Source of the DNA: JAHFUA01 sp963733935
GTDB taxonomy: Bacteria > Acidobacteriota > Terriglobia > Terriglobales > Acidobacteriaceae
Reading direction: 5' to 3'
Assembly: GCA_963733935.1 (NCBI GenBank)
Contig: CAVTEQ010000012.1
Coordinates: 1 to 64,000, forward strand
Length of the DNA: 64,000 bases
Part shown: positions 52,210 through 62,969 of the stretch, piece after piece
How positions within the stretch are numbered: the stretch's first letter is position 1
Layout: every line of letters begins with the position of its first letter
Translations under genes and position numbers: made by a program
Notes under the pieces: model-generated
The model's database searches: none
What the model was told of the DNA's origin: nothing
What the model saw: only the letters and a program-made list of their open reading frames with translations

Positions 52210-53061
52210 ATGGCTGAGCTACAAGTCGTCGAGAAGCCCAAGCGCCAGCCCATGCCGCGGCGCACCAAGATTCTTTTCTACCTGGTGGCGTGGCTGATTG
52301 TGCTGATGCCGTTCCTGTTCTGGCGCGGCACTTGGTTCGGGCGTCCGCTAGCCGACGCCGAGATCACCAAGTATCTGCGCGACGACCAGAAGCCGCGCCA
52401 CATCCAGCATGCGCTGGTGCAGATTGGCGAGCGCAGCAGCCGCGGCGATCGCAACCTCGGACGGTGGTCGGCGGACCTGGTCCGCCTTGCCGGCTACCCG
52501 GTTGAAGAAGTCCGCAACACCGACGCCTGGATCATGGGCCAGGACAACTCCAACCAGCAATTTCATGACGCGCTGCTCAAGATGCTCGGCGATCCCTCGC
52601 CGCTGGTGCGCAGCAACGCGGCCCTCGCGCTGGTGCGCTTCGGCGACGCTACAGGTCGGCCACAGATCGTCGCCATGCTCAAGCCGCTCGCGGTGGCCGC
52701 ACCGGTTGCAGGCCGTGTCACGGGTGTGGCGCGTTCGGGCGAGCCGGTGAATCACGGTACCGTGCTGGTCAAGCTCGACAGCCACGGGCAACTCGTCGAA
52801 GTGCGGGCGCCCATCTCCGGACACATCCGCGCCATCGAGGCGCAGCCGGGGGCGGATGTCACTCAAGGATCCCGGCTCGCCGTGCTGAATCCCGGCGACA
52901 ACGAGGTCTGGGAGGCGCTGCGCGCGCTCTATGCAGTTGGGCAGCCCGATGATCTGGCGGCGATCGAGCCTTACAAGAATCCGCCCCGTGAATTGTCTCA
53001 GCGCATCGCGCAGCAGGCGGCGGAAACGGAGCGGGCCATCCAGCAGCGGGCAGGACGATAG
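52210..53061 (+). CDS. Membrane protein joining HEAT-like and lipoyl/HlyD-like segments
   Basis: 283 aa. One membrane helix (TKILFYLVAWLIVLMPFLFW, about 21-40) then a probably periplasmic part. Residues 80-155 look like one or two HEAT repeats (DALLKMLGDPSPLVRSNAALALVRFGD). Residues 158-235 look like a barrel-sandwich/lipoyl hybrid motif (VAAPVAGRVTGVARSGEPVNHGTVLVKLDS; VEVRAPISGHIRAIEAQPGADVTQGSRLAVL) without the Lys that is lipoylated or biotinylated. The combination is uncommon. At the end of the ctaAB/ABC/DUF420 run, a scaffold or periplasmic adaptor role is possible but unproven. Confidence 0.7.
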   Translation: MAELQVVEKPKRQPMPRRTKILFYLVAWLIVLMPFLFWRGTWFGRPLADAEITKYLRDDQKPRHIQHALVQIGERSSRGDRNLGRWSADLVRLAGYPVEEVRNTDAWIMGQDNSNQQFHDALLKMLGDPSPLVRSNAALALVRFGDATGRPQIVAMLKPLAVAAPVAGRVTGVARSGEPVNHGTVLVKLDSHGQLVEVRAPISGHIRAIEAQPGADVTQGSRLAVLNPGDNEVWEALRALYAVGQPDDLAAIEPYKNPPRELSQRIAQQAAETERAIQQRAGR

Positions 53062-53066
53062 CTTTT

Positions 53067-53190
53067 GCCACAGAGACACAGAGGCACGGAGGAAATCGGG
53101 AGATCTGGAGATCGGGTCATCGGGTGATTGATTACTGCTTCCTGCTGTCAATTTCAGACCGATTTCTCCGTGTCTCCGTGCCTCTGTGGC
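53067..53190. repeat. Nested inverted repeat, GCCACAGAGACAC outer arms
   Basis: Outer arms gccacagagacacagaggca and gtgtctccgtgcctctgtggc; inside the left arm, the words ATCGGGAGATC and GATCGGGTCATCGGGTGAT follow. The same nesting of outer and inner words occurs at 61478-61608. It ends 17 bp before the amidohydrolase ATG. Confidence 0.8.
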
Positions 53191-53207
53191 GGATTTTCGG
53201 AGGTCTC

Positions 53208-54522
53208 ATGAAAACTTATGCGGTCGCAATTCTGCTGTGCCTGGGGACTGTCACGGTCTTCGCTGCCGACGCCGTCCAATCACCCGCATCAACCGCGGCG
53301 GTCGAGGCCGTCCTGCCGCAGATCGAGACCCTGTACATCGATCTGCATCGAACACCCGGAGCTTTCATTCCACGAGCAGCGCACAGCGGCCACGCTGGCT
53401 GAAGGCCTGCGCAAGCTGGGGTTCGACGTCACCACCGGCGTCGGCAAGCTGGGCGTGGTCGGAGTGCTGAAGAACGGCGCTGGCCCCACGGTGATGCTAC
53501 GTACCGAGCTCGACGCGCTGCCGGTGAAAGAGCAGACCGGCCTCGCCTACGCCAGCCAGGTAACCACGCACAACGATGCTGGCGTCGAGGTTCCCGTCAT
53601 GCACGCCTGCGGGCATGACGTGCATATGTCCGCGTGGATGGGCACAGCCACGCTGCTCAGCAGAGCACGCGGCCAGTGGAAGGGGACGCTGGTGCTGATC
53701 GGCCAGCCCGCCGAAGAAAGCGTCGGCGGAGCTATCGCCATGCTTAAAGACGGCCTGTTCACGCGCTTTCCCAAGCCCGATTACGTAATTGCCTTCCACG
53801 ATGACAGCGACCTTCCGGCGGGAATGGTCGGGTACACGCCGGGCTACTCGCACGCCAACGTCGATTCCGTGGACATCACCATCTACGGCAAGGGCGGCCA
53901 CGGAGCGATGCCGCAGACCACGATCGATCCCGTCGTCATCGCCGCGCGCACCGTGCTCGCGCTGCAGACCATCGTCTCGCGCGAACTCGATCCCCGCGAT
54001 CCGGCCGTCGTCACTGTGGGCTCGATCCACGGCGGGACCAGGCACAACATCATCCCTGACAGCGTGCACCTGCAACTCACCGTGCGCTCCTACAAGCCCG
54101 AAACTCGCAAGCACCTGCTGGCGTCGATTCAGCGCATCGCCAAGGCGGAATCCGAGGCTGGCGGCGCGCCCAAGCCACCGCTGGTGGAGTTCTCGGATTC
54201 GTCCGACTCCGTCTACAACGATCCCAAGCTGACCGAGCGCGTTGCGGCGGTGCTGCGTCGGCGGCTGGGCGACGACAAAGTAGTCGAGATGCCGCCCAAG
54301 ATGGTGGCAGAAGATTTCTCTGAGTACGGCAAGACCGGTGTGCCGGCGATGATGTTCTTTGTGGGCGCGGTCAATCCCGCCAAGTACCAGGCTGCGAAGG
54401 CTTCCGGCGAGCGTCTGCCATCGCTGCATTCATCCCTGTTTGCACCCGATGTGAAGCCCACGCTCGAAACGGCAATGGAGGCAGAGACGGCGGTGATGTT
54501 GGATTTATTGGGGAAACCTTAG
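53208..54522 (+). CDS. Secreted M20-family amidohydrolase, one frameshift
   Basis: About 437 aa with one base removed near 53351 (length 3n+1). Signal peptide MKTYAVAILLCLGTVTVFAAD. The break falls within the conserved opening IDLHR-HPELSFHEQRTAATLAEGL. Zinc site segments MHACGHDVHMSAWMGTATLL and GQPAEESVGGAIAML are present, as are HDDSDLPAGMVGYTPG, ITIYGKGGHGAMPQTTIDPV and the late MVAEDFSEYG. The family hydrolyses N-acyl amino acids or small peptides; substrate unknown. ATG preceded by GGAGG. Confidence 0.87.
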
Positions 54523-54537
54523 GCCTTGTGCTCAAAC

Positions 54538-54712
54538 GTGAAGGGGCACGCCTTCAGCGGGGTCCCCAGCAACCCGCCTTTGGTTGCTGGGGTGCGGAGG
54601 TGTGCCGTTCCGCGCCGCTTAGAAGTCGGCTTTGGGCGCTGAACAACCCGCAGGGCCTAAAGGCCGGTTCATTTTGCAGGCTAACGGCACGGCTGAAGCC
54701 GTGCCCTTTCAC
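54538..54712. repeat. Inverted repeat, GTGAAGGGGCACGGC...GCCGTGCCCTTTCAC
   Basis: Opens gtgaaggggcacgccttcag, closes ggctgaagccgtgccctttcac; inside it are ccccagcaacc / ggttgctgggg arms. Second copy of 38900-39035, longer by an inserted hairpin. Lies between the convergent amidohydrolase and ferredoxin genes; beyond it, 54721-54752 repeats the word CAACTGGC(G/A)A. Confidence 0.75.
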
Positions 54713-54761
54713 TTGTCTCGTCTGACAACTGGCAACTAACAACTGGCGACTGGCAACTGCC

Positions 54762-55127
54762 TTAATACGGCATCACGCCGACTTCTTTCTCGACCTCGGT
54801 GGTGTCCACCATCACGATAGCGTCCCACGGACAACCGTCGAGAAAAGCGCCTTCGGGGCCTTTGCTGGTGCACTTCTTGCACCCGATGCAGAGAAGAGGA
54901 TCGACCTGAATGCGTCCGAAGGGAGGATGGTCTTCATCTGGGACCCAGAACATGCAGTCCTCGATGGGGCAGTACTCGACGCAGGCAGGCGAGCCGGCGC
55001 AACCGGTACAGCACTCGGTGATCACCGCCAGCTCTTTGGGCTTCTTGCGGCGCGCGGTAAGCGTGCCCTTGGACTTGGGTTCGTACTTGAGTTCGTCCGG
55101 CACCATGCCGGGAGCTTGTGTGGACAT
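54762..55127 (-). CDS. 4Fe-4S ferredoxin-like protein
   Basis: 121 aa. CCTGCAGSPACVEYCPIEDC and CIGCKKCTSKGPEGAFLDGCPWDAI provide two cysteine clusters of near-ferredoxin spacing, with an insertion in each, so two 4Fe-4S clusters are likely. The N-terminal 40 residues are basic. It is the downstream end of a minus-strand group with the activase and dehydratase genes; such systems need a low-potential ferredoxin to reduce the activase, which makes this an attractive donor (inference). Confidence 0.85.
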   Translation of the reverse strand: MSTQAPGMVPDELKYEPKSKGTLTARRKKPKELAVITECCTGCAGSPACVEYCPIEDCMFWVPDEDHPPFGRIQVDPLLCIGCKKCTSKGPEGAFLDGCPWDAIVMVDTTEVEKEVGVMPY

Positions 55128-55198
55128 TAGGTCGGAGTTCCCCCAACTGATTCGATGCTAACCGTTCGAAAGCCGCGCGGCAAGGCGTTTTTGGCGGT

Positions 55199-55240
55199 GC
55201 GGGCGAGACGCCCGCACACAGCCGGCGGACGCCGCGCTAC
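55199..55240. repeat. GCGCTAC-type GC hairpin repeat
   Basis: gcgggcgagacgcccgc then gccggcggacgccgcgctac. Fifth member of the family at 30000; it overlaps the stop of the 87-aa gene by four bases. Confidence 0.7.
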
Positions 55241-55500
55241 TTCGATTCCGGCAGGTGCTTGGCCAAAGCGGTTTCTATATCGGCGGAGGTGAGCTTCTCG
55301 CCCTCGTTCATGCGTTTGAGCAGGCCGTCGATGATCTCTTTGGCTTCGTCTTTGCGGTAATTCTTGATGAACCCATCGTAGAAGTGCTCGCCCGCCATCG
55401 CGCGGTTGATCTCGTACTCTTTATTGTGCTCGTTCAGCTCGGTGAAATACACCACCTGGTATTTGCCGGTGTAGGTGCTCTCCCGGTAGATCTCGAACAT
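55237..55500 (-). CDS. Unrecognised 87-aa acidic protein
   Basis: MFEIYRESTYTGKYQVVYFTELNEHNKEYEINRAMAGEHFYDGFI (start of a two-part product) followed by a helical tail KDEAKEIIDGLLKRMNEGEKLTSADIETALAKHL. No signal or membrane segment and no family recognised. The frame is open further upstream but has no good start there and enters the GTAATTGGG repeat. It lies between the ferredoxin and activase genes on the same strand, so it may be an accessory factor of that system. Confidence 0.55.
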   Translation of the reverse strand: MFEIYRESTYTGKYQVVYFTELNEHNKEYEINRAMAGEHFYDGFIKNYRKDEAKEIIDGLLKRMNEGEKLTSADIETALAKHLPESK

Positions 55501-55573
55501 GACTTTGTCGGCTTCCACAGCTTCCTCGAAGTGAATGATTGTAAGGCTTGGCGGCGGGAATTGAGAATACAGC

Positions 55574-55669
55574 AATTGGGTAATTGGGTAATTTGGTAAT
55601 TGAGTAATTGAAAAGCTCAGACCGCGGTTCTTCAATTACCCAATTACCAAATTACTCAATTACCCAATC
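55574..55669. repeat. Inverted repeat, GTAATTGGGTAATTTGG words
   Basis: Left arm caattgggtaattgggtaat, then ttggtaattgagtaattg; right arm caattacccaattaccaaat and actcaattaccc. Four near-tandem nine-base words per arm, closely matching 37006-37089. Abuts the stop of the activase fusion gene. Confidence 0.85.
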
Positions 55670-55673
55670 TTTC

Positions 55674-59210
<3,537 letters not shown>

Positions 59211-59278
59211 CCACAGCAGGTCGTACTGCTTCTCGGCTCCGCTTTTTCAGTTAAGTCCAGGCATTCAACTCCGATCCT

Positions 59279-59316
59279 TGTTGGTCGTTGGTCGTCGGCT
59301 GTCGGTCGTCGGCCAA
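59279..59316. repeat. Half copy of the GTCGTCGG word repeat
   Basis: ttggtcgttggtcgtcggct then gtcggtcgtcggccaag: a run of GTCG/GTCGG words matching the left block of 22646-22791. No right arm within 200 bp. Farther on, gtcatcctgagcgaagcgcc (59361 on) belongs to another dispersed word family also seen at 35812. The rest of this 244-bp gap shows no gene. Confidence 0.6.
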
Positions 59317-59454
59317 GAACCGGTCATGTTGTAATCCTGCGCTCAGCGCCCGCTCGATTGTCATCCTGAGCGAAGCGCCGTAGGCGCGAGCGTGAGGACC
59401 TGCACTCGCCCTCACGAGAGAGCAGGGCGTAAGCCCTGCGCTGACGGCTCGCGC

Positions 59455-61230
59455 TCAGTGCACTTCCTGGTGATACGGCACCTTGACGCCCATCTTTCCG
59501 GCCACGTCGATAGCGAAGTTCGCGGCCGTGCCGATGACGCCCTTGTACTTCGGCACTTTGTACAGAGCGCGCTGCATCTCGGGATGATCGTTCACATAAG
59601 CACGGAGATCGTCGGCGCTCTTGCCGATGTTCTCCAGCACCGTCTTGAACTCCAGCTTGGACTTGGCCTTGGCTTCGCCCAGCGCCATTTGCACGCGGCT
59701 GTGAGCGTTGATCTCGCCCTCGCCCGAGGTCTCGATGGGCAGATAGATCATGTCCTTGTAATGCGCGACCACGGCCGACTGCGCGCCGTCGGATTGCGTC
59801 GAAGGCATGCAGCCAAACGGCTTGAGCGAGAGCACCATGTGCGCCAGTTCGTGGTTGGAGTAGTAAATATTCTTGGCAACTTCGAGGTGGCCTTCACCGC
59901 CCGAGGCGCGCGAGTTGTAATAAGGATGCGCCACGCGCTGCAGCTCGTACTGGCTGACCAGCTTGTGTCCCGCGCCACCCAGAGCTTCCACGATTTTGTG
60001 GTATTCGCGACGGAAGATCAGCTCAGCCGCGCGCAGCTTCATGATCTTGTTGCGCATGTTGAGCTCGATCTTGGCGTGCTTGTCGAGGCGCCACGCCGGA
60101 GGCAGAATCGCTCCCTGCTCCAGGCCGCGCTTGTCTTTCGCTTCCTGGATGGCCTGGTGGATCAGGTAGTTGATCCACGTGCCGATGGGCTCGACGATCA
60201 ACTGTGCGCCTTCGCGCTCGAGGAACGGGAACATATTGAAGTTGCCGTCGCCTTCGGTGGTCTGCGCCCAGAATTCGCCCGTGATCTTGACGATGGGCTT
60301 TACCCGGAGCCGATCCACGGGGATCGAATTGAAGCGATCGCGCACGTGCAGCAGCTCGTTCACGTAATCGCCGCTGTAGAGCTGCTCGAGGAACTTGCCG
60401 AGGTAGTTCACGATCCCCTTCATGGGAATCTTGTTGGCGATCGCGCCGAGCTTATCTTCTACCTGCCACGGCGACTTCTTCTTCAGTACCTCGTGCATGT
60501 AATCCACGACTTCGTCGAGGACCGCATCCGTCGCGCCGGGTTCAGTCTCGAACGGGCGAATCGTGTACGCAACCTCGTTGATGCAGTCGCCCATGTTCAG
60601 ACCGTTCAGCATGTTGAGGAAGAAATCGAGATTCATGCACAGGCCGGCTTCGGCGCCGGACTGGTCGAGCCCGCCTCCCTGCTGGAAGAGCATCACACGG
60701 AAGCCGTCATAGCCCGCGTTGCGCAGCGCCAGACGATACTCGGCTTCGTACATGCCGAAGCGGCACGGGCCGCAGGCGCCGGCGGTCAGGAAGACATAAT
60801 TGTCGATGATGTCCTGCCGCTTCATGCCCGAGCCTTCGAGCGCCTGCAGATACTGCACCAGGTTTCCGACCGTGAAGTAGGTCGGATTGCACTGGCCGTT
60901 GTTGCCGTATTCCTTGCCGAGCTGGAAGGCGCGCACGTCGGGCGTGGGCACCACTTCGCACTTGTATCCCAGGCCTTCAAGGGAACCCTGCACCAGCTTC
61001 TCGTGTTTCCAGGTGAGGCCGCCGAACAGGAGCGTGGTGCGCGGACGCTGGTCGGCCGTGAACGGACGCTCGATGGGCTTATGGAAACGGTGGACTTCCT
61101 TGTGGACGATGCCCGCTTCTTTCTCCAGGCGGGCGCGCTCTTCGGCCACACGCTGCTGAACCAGTTCTTCTAGGGAGCTGATCTGCACCAATCCAGCCTG
61201 CGGTGCGGGGGGATGCGTCGAAGTGCTCAT
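59455..61230 (-). CDS. 2-hydroxyacyl-CoA dehydratase/HgdB-like iron-sulfur protein
   Basis: 591 aa, uninterrupted. Cysteine-bearing segments GQCNPTYFTVGNLVQYL near 113, ACGPCRFGMYEAEYRLA near 155 and LKPFGCMPSTQSDGAQSAV near 475 are those of the COG3581-type dehydratase-like proteins that accompany the large activase fusions. FTADQRPRTTLLFGGLTWKHEKLVQGSLEGLGYKCE (start near 57; given for position) opens the first Rossmann-like half. It probably carries an Fe-S or double-cubane cluster and receives electrons from the 1178-aa ATPase. Substrate unknown. First gene of the minus-strand group. Confidence 0.82.
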   Translation of the reverse strand: MSTSTHPPAPQAGLVQISSLEELVQQRVAEERARLEKEAGIVHKEVHRFHKPIERPFTADQRPRTTLLFGGLTWKHEKLVQGSLEGLGYKCEVVPTPDVRAFQLGKEYGNNGQCNPTYFTVGNLVQYLQALEGSGMKRQDIIDNYVFLTAGACGPCRFGMYEAEYRLALRNAGYDGFRVMLFQQGGGLDQSGAEAGLCMNLDFFLNMLNGLNMGDCINEVAYTIRPFETEPGATDAVLDEVVDYMHEVLKKKSPWQVEDKLGAIANKIPMKGIVNYLGKFLEQLYSGDYVNELLHVRDRFNSIPVDRLRVKPIVKITGEFWAQTTEGDGNFNMFPFLEREGAQLIVEPIGTWINYLIHQAIQEAKDKRGLEQGAILPPAWRLDKHAKIELNMRNKIMKLRAAELIFRREYHKIVEALGGAGHKLVSQYELQRVAHPYYNSRASGGEGHLEVAKNIYYSNHELAHMVLSLKPFGCMPSTQSDGAQSAVVAHYKDMIYLPIETSGEGEINAHSRVQMALGEAKAKSKLEFKTVLENIGKSADDLRAYVNDHPEMQRALYKVPKYKGVIGTAANFAIDVAGKMGVKVPYHQEVH

Positions 61231-61477
61231 CTCATATCCTCACTGGTAGACCACGCTGGTTGCCGTTGGCGGGAGCGGAAACGCCGCGCCCAGGTAGATA
61301 CACGGATACACTTGTGGCGGGCTGACCTGAGAGCCCCCACTTGACTGACCATTGTTGTCCTCGGCACCGAAACCCTTAACCGCTTTGTAGCGAACGGCGG
61401 AAATTCGCGGTTCAAGGGAGATGAGAGTCCGGTGAGCGGGACGGATATCCTGAGATTTCAGCGACTTACGACTGGAA
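61231..61477. other. Gap upstream of the dehydratase-like gene
   Basis: Between the divergent dehydratase-like and ssb genes. On the minus strand a frame at 61240-61482 reads RISAVRYKAVKGFGAEDNNG and ends PPTATSVVYQ just before the dehydratase start; its composition is plausible for protein, but it begins inside repeat DNA and matches no family, so it is not called. No clear promoter is asserted. Confidence 0.3.
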
Positions 61478-61608
61478 GCCACAGAGGCACAGAGACACAG
61501 AGCAGAATTAGTTCGGTCAGATCATCGAGGCTCGGGACTGCCTTCCGATCACCCGACGACCCGATCTCTCGATCTCCCGATTCCTCTGTGTCTCTGTGCC
61601 TCTGTGGC
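61478..61608. repeat. Nested inverted repeat, GCCACAGAGGCAC outer arms
   Basis: Outer arms gccacagaggcacagagaca and tgtctctgtgcctctgtggc; inner words gatcatcgaggctcgg and gatcacccgacgacccgatc then tctcgatctcccgat. It repeats the two-layer design of 53067-53190, with outer and inner modules in the same order but inner ones inverted. Confidence 0.8.
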
Positions 61609-61707
61609 CAAACCAGGTCAAACTTCTCCCCGCCAACCGTCCACTGGCGAGCGCAGAGCATCGGCTGATATAGTCTGTTATCCCACCGTCCTCTTGAGGA
61701 GTCTCTC

Positions 61708-62160
61708 ATGGCAAAGAGCGTCAACAAGGTCATCCTGATCGGGAACCTGGGCAAGGATCCCGAGGTGAAAGTCACGCCCAGCGGCACCCCGGTCGCCAAG
61801 TTCTCCCTGGCCACCAACGAGCGCTACAAGGACAAGGCCGGCCAATGGCAGGACCGCACCGAGTGGCACAACCTGGTGGCCTGGCAGCGCACCGCCGAGA
61901 TCATCGGCGAGTACGTAAAGAAGGGCAGCAAGATCTACGTCGAGGGCAGGCTGCAGACCAGTTCCTGGGACGACAAGACCACCGGCGAGAAGAAGTATCG
62001 GACGGAGATCATCGTCAACGACCTGGTGCTCTTGAGCGGACGCGGCGATGGCGAAGGCGCCTCCCGCGGCGGAGGCAACAACTTCGATCAGCGCGCCCCC
62101 GAGCCCGAACCAGCAGCAGCGCACTCGGGCGGGATCACGGACGAAGATATTCCGTTCTAA
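61708..62160 (+). CDS. ssb: Single-stranded DNA-binding protein
   Basis: 150 aa. OB-fold SVNKVILIGNLGKDPEVKVTPSG, FSLATNERYKDKAGQWQDRTEWHNLVAW, EYVKKGSKIYVEGRLQTSSW, then a Gly-rich linker and the acidic tip DEDIPF that recruits repair and replication partners. Start with GAGGAG upstream. Monocistronic, followed by a REP pair. Confidence 0.97.
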   Translation: MAKSVNKVILIGNLGKDPEVKVTPSGTPVAKFSLATNERYKDKAGQWQDRTEWHNLVAWQRTAEIIGEYVKKGSKIYVEGRLQTSSWDDKTTGEKKYRTEIIVNDLVLLSGRGDGEGASRGGGNNFDQRAPEPEPAAAHSGGITDEDIPF

Positions 62161-62196
62161 CCAGCCTGTGTAACCTCAGGGGTGGGTGTACGGTGC

Positions 62197-62227
62197 CCCA
62201 CATCTGCCCGCCGTTGGCAGATGTGGG
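62197..62227 (+). repeat. REP hairpin after ssb
   Basis: CCCACATCTGCC, 7-nt loop, GGCAGATGTGGG, preceded by CGGTGC. Forms an inverted pair with the copy at 62326, 98 bp apart (a BIME-like arrangement). The spacer between them has no gene. Confidence 0.8.
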
Positions 62228-62325
62228 TAAGTGATGGCCTATCCGCATGCCTTACGAGCGGAAGCTGCTAGCAACCACGAAAGCAGTGTCACCCTGTAGC
62301 AACTGCTACGGAGAGATCGAAAAGA

Positions 62326-62356
62326 CCCACATCTGCCAAAATCGGGCAGATGTGGG
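62326..62356 (-). repeat. REP hairpin, inverted partner
   Basis: CCCACATCTGCC, 7-nt loop ending in a GG, GGCAGATGTGGG, then GGCACCGTC. Opposite orientation to 62197. Confidence 0.8.
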
Positions 62357-62407
62357 GCACCGTCGCTTAGTCTCTTCCTATTTTCTCTTCCTCAGAACGC
62401 TCCCGGT

Positions 62408-62500
62408 TCACCTCTTCCACGGATGCGCTCGCGGAACCCAGCGCCGGACGTTGCGGCAATATTCCTCGTACTCTGTGCCGAAGAGTCTGCGCAGGGTTTC
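62408..62500 (-). pseudogene. C-terminal fragment of an isoprenylcysteine/phospholipid methyltransferase
   Basis: One frame reads ETLRRLFGTEYEEYCRNVRRW followed by VPRAHPWKR and a stop. The Glu-x2-x(L)-x-x-x-F-G-x-E-Y-x-x-Y-x-x-x-V-x-R-W pattern is the conserved end of ICMT/PEMT-type membrane methyltransferases. The rest of the gene is not present between here and the DsrE gene, so it is a remnant beside a REP pair, or its upstream part is lost to frame errors. Confidence 0.45.
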
Positions 62501-62581
62501 CGGCCAGTGCGCGCCACCATCGTTCGATAGGTTTGTTCCAGTCTCTTGCGCCAACGTGGCACCTCAGGTTCGCCCGGAAAG

Positions 62582-62938
62582 TCAGAGTGAAATGACTTTG
62601 TCCGCCAGCCACTGCGCCGCAATGATGTCTCCCATGCCTCCGACAATTCCGACGCGAACCTTCTCCAGCAGCCCGAAGTAATCAAGGCATGTCTTGCAAA
62701 CAATCAGCCGGACACCCCGCGCTTCGAGCGACTGCAGAGCTTCGAGGACCGGCGAACCTTCAACCACCATCTTGACGCCGGAGGTATAAAAGCAGATCGC
62801 GCCCGGCAAGGTGCCGTTCTCCTGGAGCAGCAGCAAGTACTTCTTCAACAAGGTATGTTGCAGCTCAGGATCGGCCGCTCCCATGCCATCTTGCGTCACC
62901 TGGATTACGACTGACTTGTCCGCTTCCGTGGTAGTCAA
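62582..62938 (-). CDS. DsrE-family protein resembling the C-terminal domain of YedF
   Basis: 118 aa. VVIQVTQDGMGAADPELQHTLLKKYLLLL, GAICFYTSGVKMVVEGSPVLEALQSLEARGV and IVCKTCLDYFGLLEKVRVG closely follow the DsrE-like half of YedF, including the CxTCLD(Y/F) segment; the N-terminal TusA-like half is absent. YedF is linked to selenium metabolism in many genomes, which is notable given the UGA-containing peroxiredoxin at 884-1462, but stand-alone DsrE proteins also serve in sulfur transfer. Neighbour of the chloride channel gene (32 bp apart). Confidence 0.75.
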   Translation of the reverse strand: MTTTEADKSVVIQVTQDGMGAADPELQHTLLKKYLLLLQENGTLPGAICFYTSGVKMVVEGSPVLEALQSLEARGVRLIVCKTCLDYFGLLEKVRVGIVGGMGDIIAAQWLADKVISL

Positions 62939-62969
62939 AGGGAAACCTCCCTGCTCCCTGCCTCCTCTG

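Noticed and set aside
59392..61173. Plus-strand open frame (593 codons) opposite the dehydratase-like gene
   Set aside because: Shadow frame; its N-terminal part runs through intergenic repeat DNA and it has no motif.
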